NCBI GenBank assembly: GCA_000328365.1
Contig: KB299669.1
Coordinates: 64,527-128,526, forward strand
Direction of reading: 5' to 3'
Source: Capitella teleta
Taxonomy: Eukaryota > Annelida > Polychaeta > Capitellidae
DNA: 64,000 bases
Position 1 is the stretch's first letter. Each line of letters begins with the position of its first letter. The notes under the pieces were generated by a model. The model was given only the letters and a program-made list of their open reading frames with translations. It was not told where the DNA came from and ran no database searches. This document shows positions 24,501 through 35,649 of this stretch, one piece after another. The translations under genes and the position numbers were made by a program.

Positions 24501-27500
24501 CGGGGCAGGTGCAGCTATGTTGTGATACGTGGAGGTCGTGGCCTGGCGAGGAATCTCAACAACAACCTCCTGCTTCAGAACGCTTAATCGAACCTGCCTG
24601 TTAGCTCTGTCGACGAGACGCTCATTAGAAAAATTAGCAGCGACTCAATTCAGACAATACAATCGCCTCAGATCACTGGCCAGTGGTCAGGGGCTACACA
24701 GGGTAGGGTGGTCAGTCTGGTGAGGCAGCTCTGCATGTGGTAAACACTTGGTAATTGTTTACGTCATAGACAGGCAGCGAGTTCACAACAGAGTCACCTG
24801 GGGATCACAATCAACCAAACCAGAAGACACGCACTGGGCCTGGTGGTGATTCACTGATGACATGCAGCGTCTGTGTACCAAGGGTATATCTATGGCCCAG
24901 GGACCCTTCACCGACTGCCCTGATTGACCTTCATCAGAGATTCAGGTCAGAATAAATCATGTATCGTGAACCTGTGGACATTATACTAGTAGTTGGATCA
25001 TCGGTCAGCGACAGCCTGTGCTATGTCAGAGGAGGTCGAGCGAGATGAAGAGCTGGTGAAAGGAAATGGGTTCTCGCGTCCTCCAACGCCAGAGATCACG
25101 AATATGGCAGACAGTGGGGCGGCACTGTACTGACAGTTTGCCAAATAAAGTTCTCGCCGCTATACGATCGGCTGTCATGCCATGCGAGAAGGGGTCGTGA
25201 ACACGGGTCTTATACTTTCTGGCATGCTGTCAAAGCAATGATGGACCCTGGATGGGTGCAAGCATTGAGCTGCAGCGACCCCTCCAGGCCTGCGCACCCT
25301 CAAGTATCAGCCCCTGGACTCACTAAAATTCCTCAATCGCATGCACTCCACAGCGAAGCACACTTAGCATAAGAAGGAAAGACAGAGTTTGAGGGTTAGC
25401 CCACACGGAACCCTCATTTCGCGCCCTACGTAACCTCTTTAAATTTAGCCAGGGGTCACTAAGCTGTGCACCACATCAGCAGACAAAAGCTGTCATGACA
25501 CGAAATATCGCTGTCAGATACGTATCATTCGCTGCAGGCACAGAAATAACGACCGAACATTTGGCCTCTTGCAGCGAGCCACGCAACCAAGATCAGATAA
25601 AACAAGCAATGAATAAAACTCCAGAATGCATCTGATAAGCCCTCTCTGGATGACAGTTCAATACATATCAGAATGATAAGTTGATTACGCCCGTGGAGTT
25701 GTCGATATATACACACCAAAACATGCAATTGCAGCATTTTTTTTTTCTCCTTTCAAAATTGGACCTATAGGCCTATATCAAATCGACCCCTTCCGCAAGA
25801 TGCAACTACAATGTAGAGTTCGCTCTTTTCGCGGGTTTTCTGAGGGGAAAAATACGAAAGAGAAAAGAAACAAAGCTGGGCGGCGAAATCGAAGTTGAAG
25901 GCCGAGAATGTTCAGATGAGGAGAGTCTTTGTACTGGTTATTAGAAGCGCAGGTGAACACAGGGACATTGTCCTCTTAAAGGCCACATCCAAGGGTAACT
26001 CAGAAATTCTCTTATGACGTCACGCAATTATATTGCCCTCACTGCCATGAACAATACCAACAGCACCAGGCTACCTAGAGTTCACGGCTGCCAAACAAGA
26101 CAGGCGACCGATGCAGTTATGCATGCAGATTTCGCAGAGAATGAAGACGCTTTCCTTGTTTCCGTCCGATGCAATTGCTTCTCTTGGCCGCTGTCCCTTT
26201 GGACTCAGAGTGGCCACTGCAGCAGCAAAAGCAAACCGGATTTAGCGCGGGAGAAGAGGAGGAGGAGGAGGAGGTTCGGGAACAGCGTGGTCCTCCAAGG
26301 ACGCAGGCGCCTACATAATTGAAGAGGATGCTGCACGTTGCGTGCAAACACCTTTTGAGGCCAAGACTTAATAATTATCAATGAGAGCTCATTTCCTCCT
26401 AGATATTTCCTTCCCGTTTATTTACTTATTCTTATAAGTTTCAAGAAGAAAAAACTCCCACAAAACCATCCTGCATATGTATGAAAGTGTATTTTTTTCT
26501 ATCAAGTTAGTTTCAAAGGGATTATTGCACCGGATATTTGTGCTTGTATATTGTGAAGATATATCAAGCAAACGACGCAATGTCGTTTATAAGGAGTTAC
26601 TCAAGCAAACAGTCCTACAAGGCGCGAAATACACACATGTTCGCCTGAGGAATGTCTCGCTTGGTCGCGCAATACGGACTCGGGGCCACCTGGTGATGAA
26701 CTTGCGATATCCAGCACACGACCGTCGTCTTAATAGGATGTACACGACGATATAAGACGCTCACGTTATGGCACCTCGCTATGGTCGTAACGCACGTGCA
26801 CTCATGATTATTTCCATTACGCAATGAGAGCCCTCTATACACCGCTCATGACGCAAGTTATGGCACAATGAAAGAAAGATAGAACAAACAAAAAAATGCG
26901 CCATGGATTGATGTCAGAAGCAGCTAAAACCAAAATCCGTGTTCGTCGAGAATTATTTCACCCCAATGCGAACGGGCTTGTGCACGGGTCCAAGTGCCCA
27001 GCCTAACAAATAGGCTAACATGCTCACAAATTAGGCTTAATTCTCGCTTCTCAAGTTCTTGTAAGTTAAGTTGATAAATGGTTTAACGCTCTATAAAAAA
27101 AATAAGAAGTATTTCTTTAATCCAGACGTGAATACCATTCATCAATAAAAACCTCCCAGTATAAAATATGCATGGATATGTGCAACACGTGGGTATATGA
27201 TCCTTATGCACCTGCATACAGTGATTGCGCATTACTTCGCAGTTAACACTCGACTACGCATACTAATAGTCATCACCATCATAAAGTAACTATAGGCTTC
27301 AGTATGAGTATGCATAATTGTAGCAAGCAATTAACCAGCGATTATTTTCAAGTATTACGAGTGCTTAATAATTATAATAACTCCGGTGATGTATTACGAA
27401 GGATAAAAAATAAGGCCGAGATACCCATTATGTTGCATGACCTTTTTTAACCTTTCCGAGACATCGCAGAGAACGATGCCAGTTAGCCTCCGATTGTGGT

Positions 27501-30500
27501 ACGCAGGCATGACGTCATAATTAAATAAAGAAAATTAACGTCGTTGTTTCGCTGACGCAACACCCCCGTCACCGTCGATTGCGCAGAATCAGAACTCAGC
27601 TTGAATAATTCAATTTGAATTTTGATACAAGGAATTATCCACAAGAATGTAACAGAAGTGTAATGCAGATCGTTGCTACAAAAGTCGTACAACTTCAGGA
27701 AGCAATTGCGCAATATGTGGTGCATGGGCTTATTGTTGGATTAGCAAGATTAACGCATCGAATGCAATGATAACATTTCAATTTTGGTTAATTTATTATT
27801 CAGTTATATATCATTGATTCTGTGCACACACTGAATGGGTTTTGATGGCGAAATTGCATAGTTGTCCATTTCGAACAGACTGATGCCGATTTCATTGGCG
27901 CCTGAAATCAATCACGGCGAAGCCAATTTGCGTCAATCACTAGAGAGGATAATGATCGAAGCAGCGCGTCCATTCTTTGACATCATTGGATCCTTATTCT
28001 TCGCCCTTTGTTTCTGTCGAGATCAGCGCGAGAGAATGCAAACGTCGTGATGAACAACAGGCAGCAATTAACGACCGGATTGACAGAGAAAGCGCGACGC
28101 AGTGTGATAATCGTGCGATTGTGTTTGACATACAGCAGCCTCCGCAGGCCGCGCGTGCAATCCGAGGCCCTCGCAGACAGAATCCGACGGTGCCCTCAAC
28201 AGAGCGAGGAGCACAGACGGAAACCGCCCAGCGCCGCTTTCGTGCGTCGGCAAACGCAACATGGAACGCAAACGAAGACAAACATTCGCGCGCAGGATAA
28301 ACGCCGCCAATGTTTGCGGACGCTCCATTTCCGGGCTAGTTCCGACCATGTCCGTCTCCCCGTAGCTGCGTGGGGAGCAAAATGGATGAAGTCTTCAGAC
28401 GAGGTCATCATGAAGACAACTCCAGACTCCATTGAAGCGCAAACGCAATCCAACCAATCACCTTTTCTCCTCCGCTCCTTCTTCTGGAGTAGAAACTTCA
28501 CAGAATTTTTCTTCTTTTATAGGAAAAAAAAAATAGAAAGCCGATCGATGATCATCAATCAGTAGATAGAGCGAGATCGATCAGAGGCTGCCTGGTTGGA
28601 GACCTCCAGATCTAAGCAGATCGAAGACATGAGAACAAGAACCGAATTCATAATTCAGAGCTGCATGAAGTCACCGCTTACACAGTGTACATACGCGATT
28701 CTACAATGTACATGTATACAAATGGCGATGTCGTCCTGCGTTCCCCTGTGACAACCCAGAACGAGTGAATTTCTCGCCTTTCGGGGGTTGTGAGAGAGAT
28801 GAATGGGGAAGGGGGTCGAGGCAGCAGCAGCAGCAGCAGCAGCCGAGACCGTGCTCTGAATGCGGTGAGCAAAAGACTCTGCAATTCGCAAAGCCAAATG
28901 CAGCAGAAAATTATAGGCGCGGACAAGTGAAGAACGTCTATCGACCGGAGCTGCTACGGGAGAAGGACGACTTCCTTAGAGCGGCGGAGAGGGACAATCG
29001 CCGTTGCCATGGGTAACCAAAGCAGCTATTCTATGACATAAGTACAAAAATGATGGCAAAACGTGGCATTGGAAGAAGGTGCTGACGAAGTACTAAATGA
29101 TGTTAATTGTGAGTTGATTGCTTCTGAGATAGCGTGAGAGATCCTCAGCTACAAAACCCGCAGACTGACCGTAATCCAATTTGCAATTTCCTCTGAAACT
29201 TATACAGAAGACGGAGACAGGCGTACATATACTTCATGCAATACACGTTTCGCAGAAAGAAAGCCACAGTGGAAGTGTATCAACAGAAGAAGGCGAGGGC
29301 GAGGGGGCTAAAAAGGGCGCAGGAGCAAGTGGGCACTCGACGGCAAAAAGCCTATTACGAAGATGAAACGGCAGCAAGGGGAGGCGCATGCTGCCAGGCC
29401 CAGGACACGCCAGCACTCCTAGACGCCCAAGTACACAGGGCAAAGAAAGGCAGCATCGAGAGAATCTCCTAATTGAACAAGCGATTGACAGCGACGCGAA
29501 ATCCACTCAAGGACATCGGATGATGAGCAGGACACAAGGTCAAGGTCAACGAGGAGGCAGACGAGGAGTGATATTGTGGAAAGGTCAAGAGATCAGGGCA
29601 AATCAACACGGATTGAGATGGGTGCCTGCTGAAGGGTGTTTTCGTGCATGTTGTGGCAACACGCTTGCATCTGCAGCCCCTCACCAGTCTCCTGACGGCA
29701 GCAACGCGAGTGTTCATGGGCCCCGCGGGCTTTCATGTCTCGGTCACTGTACTCATGCACATGCATGCACATGCATGTGTGCATGCAATACTTGGATGAG
29801 AAGTAGGAACAATGTGGGTGCAGCAACCAACACAATTGGTTCTGAATGCGGATAATAGGGATGCTCGCCAGCCTATAAGCGAATTTATGGATCAGCGAAG
29901 AGGAGGAGGTGGAGGAAGAACAAGGGAGGAGCTGGTGGAAGAGGTGGAGGAGATGGAGGAGGAAGCTGTGTCGCTGATTGATTGCTCTTTTTATCATTAC
30001 ACCCAACACGGATCGCACGTCTCCCTGATATCTTCACATGCGGCGCTGATCTATGGACAGCGGACGCCTTCTTTGGGCAGCGTGCTTAGCTCCTCCGCCT
30101 CAGCACGAATACCGAGCGAGCCATACGACCACTAAGTCAATGCAGCTATGCCTCGCGGTGATAGCTGCGTGACCATTAATATACTACGCGCTTGGGGGTT
30201 TGTGACGACCTAGATTTACTGTGCTGTGTATAAATAGACGTAGCATTCGGTCATAAAAACATAACACAGGCGTTGGAAGATATGCCAGTGAATGGGTTGG
30301 TTCCCGCTGGTTTCAGAACACGCACTAGCTGAGAGTATCGATGAGGTGCATGCAATACGCACGCATCAGACTTGGCTCGTTGATTGCTTTTCATTGTTGT
30401 TGTTGTTGTGTTTTTCGAAGAAAAAATAAAGTTTATGAAGAGGGAAGGGAAAGAGAGAGGGGCTAGGTTATAACATGGTAGCAAAATGGTGGTCGACAGC

Positions 30501-33500
30501 GTACCTCATAGGTCGCCACTGAAATAGCCATCGGCATGCATGGCAGTTGTAGTAATATTGGTCAGTCAAAGTAGCGTATAGCAATGAAGAGTTGAGAAAG
30601 AAAAAGTAATCAGAAAAGAAAAATACAAAACATTTTAAAGCTCTGGGCACACATCGCACCATTGTAATCGAGGTGTAGAACAAAGAATGTATTGTCCGAG
30701 CTCGTTGCCAAGGTTAGGCAAAAAAGAGCAGACCAAAAAAAAAAAAAAAAGAGAATTATTTCGCAATGGACCAGAGTTTATTATTGGGTCAACGGTCAGC
30801 GTCTTTTCATCGCTAAATGACCTAATTTGCCTTGACATTTTGTATTAATGTGGCGTTAAAACTGTTGATAATTCTACAAGATGTAAACACCATTAAACAG
30901 CAAAGCGTCCCTCAGGACCAGTGAACGAAACTGATCACGTGATCCGACTGCGATAATGTTTAGTTATCTCCCGGCCCAGATCAAAGGCCCGACGCACCCC
31001 CTAATGAAGACCCACGAGGTTCCCACAACAAGCAGCCCTCTGTCCTGGCTCAATGGCGGAATATTCGAGGGAAAGTGATTCGGATTAATGCACGTATTTG
31101 AACAGCGGACAAATCGACCACACCGACCACGTACACCTGAAAGGGGAAAGTGAAGAGCATCTTCAGCCAAATGGCGACATCTTTTCAATTTCACAAAAAA
31201 AACAGGGGCTTAAATTCTCCAACAAAGCGCGACACGCAGCGCTTGAGTCAACCCACGGCCCGCCCACTCGCCACCCCTCTAAGCTTAACATACTTCCTTC
31301 TACCATTAACAGACAGAGAGTGAAAGTGCGGGCCCGTGGCGCGATTGAGGTGGAGCCATTGAGAGGCATCAGTGGCCCACATCCCTCCCGGGTCTCCTCC
31401 GATAACCAGTCAAAACTCAAAACGACATAATTAGACACATTTCAGCTCCTGCCGACGCTCTCTTCAGGGACTGTAATTGAACACGATTAGCCTTCAGCCA
31501 CCTAAGAATATGCTTCACCGCCCACGAGGGGAGTGATCTGAGAGACTGGGCAACGATACGGGAAACGATGCGTCATCTGACCCTGAACAGAAGCCCTGCA
31601 TCGGAGGGTATCAACATTCAACAGTTACTGTAACACACACATGCACATCAAGGCAATCACCAATCAACACACCTGCAACCGTCATAACACACAGATACAT
31701 AGAATAGACTCGTAGTTAAGTCGACGCCTGTGTCGCTACATGCATGTGAACCGTATCGAGCAGCGTAAGTATAAGACTCTAGTGGAGCTCTTCACTGAGG
31801 CATCTGGAGCCGCTCAGACAACCCACAATGTGTTTAAATCATCTGGGCGATAATCGCATCGAAGCACGATTCGTGTTGGGACACGTGCGCTGTGCTGCTT
31901 CTGAGCGATGCGAAATTTCTCCTGTTACCACGAAAGGAAGAGGTACTCATTGTACTTGCATATCAATTGATAACAATCTTTTTATCTTAACCATGAACAC
32001 GATGGGTAAACATGACTAAACAATGAGGTCGAACAACCAGCGATACGACTATACAGCCACATCCTCGTCGTCCACATCGGGCGTATAATTATATACCTTT
32101 AAATACATTATGCCAGCATGCTCATCATATAATCACCTTCATAATGTCATAATTTCAAATCATTCGCTTCATGCTCGCATCCTTCTGAGGGTGGCGCAGG
32201 GAAAGCAGGTGTCGTTTTCGCCAATATCATAAGAGATTAAATGTACTAATGATGATAGAGATCTTATGATGAGAGGGAGATGCCATAAGAATGCCCAATT
32301 CGTAGCTCCAGGGACAGGTGGGGCTGCGCGCGCAGCTGGTTCGAGATCACAGAGCAACGTAAAGCATGAACAAGATGAACAACCTCGCATTCCACAAACG
32401 AAAGCGGCCAACAAAAGAAATGCTGTAGGTAACTGCAATACATCCCTCGATTGACCCTTATTACGGCTTCATATACCATACAGCGTATCTCTATTTTTAA
32501 GCATTGATTATCGAGGCGGGGTAATCAAGAGACACATGCTCCGTGATAGCAGCGTGCCTGTAAGTTTCGTTGGTTTTATCAGAGAAACTTTTCCCGGCAG
32601 CGACGCATTCGGGCAAAATATGACGGGCTTCTTCCTAGGAACGTGCAAAATGCACCGCCGCAGCCACAGCTGCGAAAAAAAACCCCTATAAATGGCAAGT
32701 TATTGGGATGAGGTTCCTGGAAGGGATCTGTGGGGGTTGGGAGACGCAGGCGGCACCCTGCTTATCAGTGAATTGTTATCAGCGTTATCGACCTGATCTT
32801 CAATGAGTACCAATCGATTTCTACACACATCGACTTCAATGCACGATGCACTTGGCCCTGCGCACGACCCCTCAATCCACCCGAATACGACGACATGAAA
32901 GAGTTAATCAAGCGAGGGTGACGCCGATGCCTGACCCCGAACGCGTGGCACCTTGATTCCCCCGCTGATAATCTATAATTAGAAGAGGCACAATTCTCGC
33001 GAACCCGCGAAATGGTTCAGCAAACGGCACAATACGTAGCGATAAAAAGCCGTTTTCAGAGGGGGAAAAATTGAAGGCATTTTGTTAAGTAGCGCGTAAA
33101 AGATGATGCTGCATTCCAGTGGGGTATCCCACTGTGAACTACCCGCCACTTGCGAAGTTTGTGTGACTTTGTTAAGACGACAATGGCGTCGAAGGCTTCG
33201 AACGACGTCAACACCGAAGACACTGAATTGAGCATACATGTTTTTTCCCTGCACTGCTTGTGTGCAAAATGCAAATTGCTTTAAAGCTGACATCACGACA
33301 ATGTTATAAGTATACGCGGCCTGAAAAGGTATGCGCCGGTCAGGACTTCTTACTCAATCTATTCATGATGAGGAATGCGGTGATGTCAACATCTCAACAT
33401 CGTTTTCAAGCCTGAATAACAACGCCGTGTATATATCAGAAAAGAAGCGCCAAGTAGCAATCACGTGACATCGATGACTAAGTACTGGTAGTATTCGACA

Positions 33501-35649
33501 CATCCTGTTGCGTCCGCGTCACCGCTTTCTTCTTTAAGTGTAAGTACTTTTGACAAGCAGTGTATACTCAACATTTCGTGGTAAAAACCCATCGCGTAGT
33601 GAAAAGAGTGAGCGTACTCATCATCATGAGGTGGCCGGCATCGATGAGGGCGGAGAACCACGATCATTGAGGTCTCTTCACCAATCGGCGAGAATTGCGT
33701 CACAATGACACGAATGTTGCATAATAAGATTTACGAATGTTTATTGCTACAATCAGGAGGCGGAGTCGTGGATTGATCTGGTTTCGTACTCAAACGGCGC
33801 ACACGCGTGCCATTCGAGGAATTAATAAATAATGAGCTACCCCCCCCCCTTCCCCTCTCCTGATTATCGGCGAAATAAACCGCAGGCAGACACGCAGCGC
33901 ATGGCCCCCGGTCTCAAGATGTAGTTAGATAAGTTAAATTTAAGAATCACTGGCATATTGGCAATTCACGAGAGAGGGTGGAGAGCAGGTGGTGTCAACG
34001 ACAGGCGACGAAGCCAAAGAATACGAAGTAACTCGTACGACTTCATCGACGGTTAGTTCTTGGCCGCAGCACAAGACCCCATTGCGCGCATCTTGAATAT
34101 TTCAGCATTCACTAAAGAGGCTTCTCTGTCCTATCGAATAACCAAAAAAGGTGGAGCAATGAAGCCCCCGCATGAAACCAAAAAAAAAGGCAAAGCACGT
34201 GACAGAAAGAAATACGCCGATCTCAACTAAGAGAATAAATACACCGCCTTCATACAACACAACACTGACGAACGTAATGGCGGATTAAAAACCAGAAACT
34301 TCTCCCAACTTGGAACATAAAGTTGGATGAACGGAACGATCTGGAAGGGGGTCAGATAGGTGACCCATTTCCCAGCACACGTCTAAGCGGATTAGGTCTT
34401 AAATCTAATATAATGGACGGTGCAAGGCGCTGCTGCGGGGCCACGGGTCGACCCCATGCCCATTATGAGCGAGTTCAGAAGCGTGAGGATTGCGGTATAA
34501 CGTGAGGGAAGTGCGACACCAGAGAACTGAGAAGGGATCGGGAAGAGCTATCTAGGAGCGGCGATGGCTTGCAAGGACATTCTTTCCTCATGACTATATC
34601 GTGATTGGCGAAGGCCATCATGCCCTCAGTTCTTAGAAACACCGGATTAACGATTTAGCGTAAACATCCACTGAGTCCACAAGTGAGCAATGCGAACCCG
34701 AAACTAAGATGGGCTAATTAACTCCAGGATGCGTTTAAGGGTTGCTTGATACACGCAACTGATACCATTAGGCTTAGCATCGTACTGCAAATAGGGTACA
34801 CACTGCCGTATACGTGTACATACCACTAACCCTATAAATATTTCAATTGCGCCGTGTCGCCCAACTGCATAACAAGGCCGAGCGTTTCCGACTATCTATG
34901 ACTGCATGCAGAAGGAAGACCCGTTGAGATCTATCAGAAAGAGTAGGGGGTAACCCAAGCACAGATGATTCAGACATGTGCTTATGACATAAACCCATGG
35001 AGTCTCGCTGTTTGATTGCCCAGAGTAACCCCATCGTGGGTTTCTACATTGGTGCCAATGGTCGTGGAGCCGTAAAACCACAAGTGGATTTCCAACATAG
35101 GGTATGAAGGCACAATGTAACGGTGAATGGTCAGTGCCATGGTTCAATGTGCTCAACAGCATGTTGTCACAATCGGACGAACCAAATACGGAACAACCCG
35201 CCCGTATATCAGCAAAATATTTATAAAATTCCTCCGCGTTCACACTACGATTGACCCCGTGCGCATTACTCACACCGTTTGTTTACCTTTCTCACAATGA
35301 GATCACCTGTAAAACAGGTTTCAACGCAAAATCATTATTTATGTTTACTTGGTGGAACAAATACAATTGAATTAAAGCGTAAAGCGGTGAACGCGTTCGA
35401 CTCCTGCTGGATTAAAGGCAGGCGCACATGATACGCCAAACTCCAAAATTGTTACTTTGAAAGTTGCGACTTTGTACTAGATGTAAAACTTGCGACCTGT
35501 GAGAGCCGAGAACTGACGAAAACGCAGGCACATCGAGGAGCAGAGGTACCGTAAAGTGTCAAAACCTTACCTTTGAAATGCAATGCCAGATCACTGCAAA
35601 GAACGCCAGTTAATCCGACGAATAACAAGGAAAGCGTTAGAGCTTCCAT
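5541..35649 (-). CDS. EGFR: Epidermal growth factor receptor (ErbB family tyrosine kinase) with an alternative-exon cluster
   Basis: Single-pass receptor tyrosine kinase that binds EGF-type ligands and signals through Ras/MAPK from the plasma membrane. Exons in coding order: 35571-35649, 15362-15745, 15173-15310, 13334-13426, 13159-13277, 12964-13105, 12680-12914, 12464-12628, one of four alternative exons (12029-12225, 11384-11586, 10851-11038, 10210-10406), 8971-9173, 8599-8916, 8457-8545, 8231-8399, 8048-8181, 7831-7993, 7665-7778, 7323-7607, 7209-7272, 7067-7158, 6941-7016, 6743-6889, 6597-6694, 6378-6542, 5926-6319, 5541-5869. All junctions are GT-AG and in phase, summing to 4392 nt (1463 aa) with the 197-nt variants. 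Order: signal peptide, L1, CR1, L2, CR2, transmembrane helix, kinase, tyrosine-rich tail. All catalytic motifs are intact, so the kinase should be active. The first intron is 19,825 bp; most 3' introns are 48-58 bp. Confidence 0.97.
6597..7778 (-). CDS. EGFR: EGFR exons 16-22: tyrosine kinase domain
   Basis: Exons 7665-7778, 7323-7607, 7209-7272, 7067-7158, 6941-7016, 6743-6889 and 6597-6694. P-loop [10 protein letters not shown] (residues 905-914), catalytic Lys in VAIKVL (about 931), helix C in LLEEARIM, Thr gatekeeper in [10 protein letters not shown], catalytic loop HRDLAARN (Asp about 1023), DFGLAKLL (Asp about 1041), MPIKWLALE and the C-lobe Trp motifs [10 protein letters not shown] and [12 protein letters not shown]. 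Nothing required for catalysis is missing, in contrast to ErbB3-type pseudokinases. All introns inside the domain are 48-57 bp. Confidence 0.97.
7831..7993 (-). CDS. EGFR: EGFR exon 15: transmembrane helix and juxtamembrane segment
   Basis: Encodes the single membrane-spanning helix ([19 protein letters not shown] and following residues, about 829-852), then a basic stop-transfer stretch [19 protein letters not shown] and the juxtamembrane ELEES-like segment. Downstream EPLTP, shared with exon 16, matches the family juxtamembrane/activation segment. The 3' splice site is a tandem GAG-TAG pair, so the exon may begin at 7993 or 7990, a difference of one residue just outside the membrane. Confidence 0.95.
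8048..9173 (-). CDS. EGFR: EGFR exons 10-14: second cysteine-rich domain (CR2)
   Basis: Exons 8971-9173, 8599-8916, 8457-8545, 8231-8399 and 8048-8181, residues about 518-821. The region is packed with furin-like repeats: [69 protein letters not shown], then [10 protein letters not shown] and a last stretch with [13 protein letters not shown] before the membrane. It is longer than vertebrate domain IV, closer to arthropod-type receptors with extra cysteine-rich modules. The 57-nt gap 8400-8456 is called an intron because it has GT-AG ends, although it is also open in frame. Confidence 0.93.
9174..10209 (-). other. EGFR intron between alternative exon 9d and exon 10
   Basis: AT-rich intron of 1036 bp with no fifth copy of the alternative exon that I can find. 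The only reading frames are low-complexity. Any splicing-control element for the cluster could lie here, but none is recognisable by eye. Confidence 0.6.
10210..10406 (-). CDS. EGFR: EGFR alternative exon 9d (L2 domain C-terminal part)
   Basis: Fourth alternative copy, 197 nt, nearest to exon 10. 3' splice site CTCCTAG, donor GTATGT. It encodes [40 protein letters not shown] and a loop ending NVTVC. The stretch [11 protein letters not shown] is closest of the four to the vertebrate receptor (NITSLGLRSL in human EGFR), so this may be the ancestral-type version. Three possible N-glycosylation sites (NLT, NWT, NVT). A 1036-bp intron separates it from exon 10. Confidence 0.93.
10851..11038 (-). 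CDS. EGFR: EGFR alternative exon 9c (L2 domain C-terminal part)
   Basis: Third alternative copy, 188 nt, the shortest. 3' splice site CTCTAG, donor GTAAGT. It encodes [20 protein letters not shown], then [19 protein letters not shown] and a short loop with NESNS before the final KC. It carries two possible N-glycosylation sites (NNS, NES) and one extra cysteine early in the exon (LIKCGG), an unpaired cysteine in an otherwise conserved pattern. Splice phases equal those of the other copies. Confidence 0.93.
11384..11586 (-). CDS. EGFR: EGFR alternative exon 9b (L2 domain C-terminal part)
   Basis: Second alternative copy, 203 nt and so two residues longer than 9a. 3' splice site CTTCAG, donor GTATGT. 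It encodes [38 protein letters not shown] and a basic loop ([18 protein letters not shown]). I see no N-X-S/T site in this version, unlike the other three. Phases match the rest of the cluster. The SSLSI start resembles the SSLAV start of the third copy, while 9a lacks it, so the copies may have diverged for different lengths of time. Confidence 0.93.
12029..12225 (-). CDS. EGFR: EGFR alternative exon 9a (L2 domain C-terminal part)
   Basis: First of four homologous alternative exons in transcription order. 197 nt, 3' splice site TTTCAG, donor GTACGT. It encodes [19 protein letters not shown], then [20 protein letters not shown], and ends NQSLC. The EFLGLxSL, LCY and SW/NW landmarks align with the other three copies and with human EGFR domain III. 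One N-glycosylation site (NQS) lies just before the final cysteine. One base is contributed at the start and one at the end, the same phases as the other copies. 238 bp separate it from exon 8, enough for normal splicing, so steric hindrance alone would not block exon 8-9a use. Confidence 0.93.
12464..13426 (-). CDS. EGFR: EGFR exons 4-8: first cysteine-rich domain and start of L2
   Basis: Exons 13334-13426, 13159-13277, 12964-13105, 12680-12914 and 12464-12628. The first three and part of the fourth encode CR1 (furin-like), with the typical spacing [27 protein letters not shown] and CVEMCPP. This domain holds the dimerisation arm in the family. The fourth exon runs on to [14 protein letters not shown] and the L2 start [14 protein letters not shown]. 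The last carries [15 protein letters not shown] and [14 protein letters not shown]. It ends with AC of a split codon, so whichever alternative exon follows (first base C, A or T) the codon is Thr. The donor after that AC is GTAAGT. Confidence 0.95.
13823..14011. repeat. Foldback repeat in an EGFR intron
   Basis: Two 56-bp arms (13823-13878 and the reverse complement of 13956-14011) match at 49 of 56 positions, separated by about 77 bp of AT-rich sequence. Shared cores include ACTTCTGTATCT and GCAGAAATTGATG. The flanking intron also holds a partial match to the left arm near 13673-13697 in reverse. It would form a long hairpin in the EGFR pre-mRNA. Probably a small non-autonomous DNA transposon; no clear target duplication seen. 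Confidence 0.6.
15173..15745 (-). CDS. EGFR: EGFR exons 2-3: L1 ligand-binding domain
   Basis: Exon 2 (15362-15745) and exon 3 (15173-15310) encode the first receptor L domain, residues about 27-200. Family hallmarks are visible: the [11 protein letters not shown] start, [14 protein letters not shown], and [13 protein letters not shown]. Exon 3 supplies the last repeats with [13 protein letters not shown], the equivalent of the L1 NW motif. L1 contributes one face of the ligand pocket. Exon 2 begins in phase 1 and exon 3 ends after one base, completed as Cys by the next exon. Unlike L2, this position in L1 has only one exon; I saw no duplicate copies between 13427 and 15172. Confidence 0.95.
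15746..35570 (-). other. EGFR first intron (19.8 kb)
   Basis: No exon that fits the EGFR frame and no other protein gene could be supported on either strand. The region holds many short chance frames, a polypurine/polypyrimidine stretch near 17925-17970, scattered CAG/GAG-rich patches (for example 28820-28845 and 29890-29960) and moderate GC content in parts. A long first intron next to a signal-peptide exon is common for receptor tyrosine kinases and may hold enhancers; that is inference. Confidence 0.6.
35571..35649 (-). CDS. EGFR: EGFR exon 1: start codon and signal peptide
   Basis: Starts with ATG at 35649-35647 and encodes 26 residues plus one base: [20 protein letters not shown] then LALHFK. 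The hydrophobic core followed by small residues is a typical secretory signal peptide, probably cut after the Cys-Ser region. The exon ends AAAG before GTAAGG, leaving one G. Joined to the TG at the start of exon 2 it makes a Val codon, and the frame runs straight into the L1 domain. The phase match, signal peptide, strand and lack of any competing start nearer to exon 2 support the assignment across 19.8 kb, but only a transcript would prove it. Confidence 0.8.

Noticed and set aside
28008-28565. 185-codon plus-strand frame in EGFR intron 1
   Set aside because: Overlaps several equally long frames on both strands in a GC-richer patch, a sign of chance open frames; no family resemblance.
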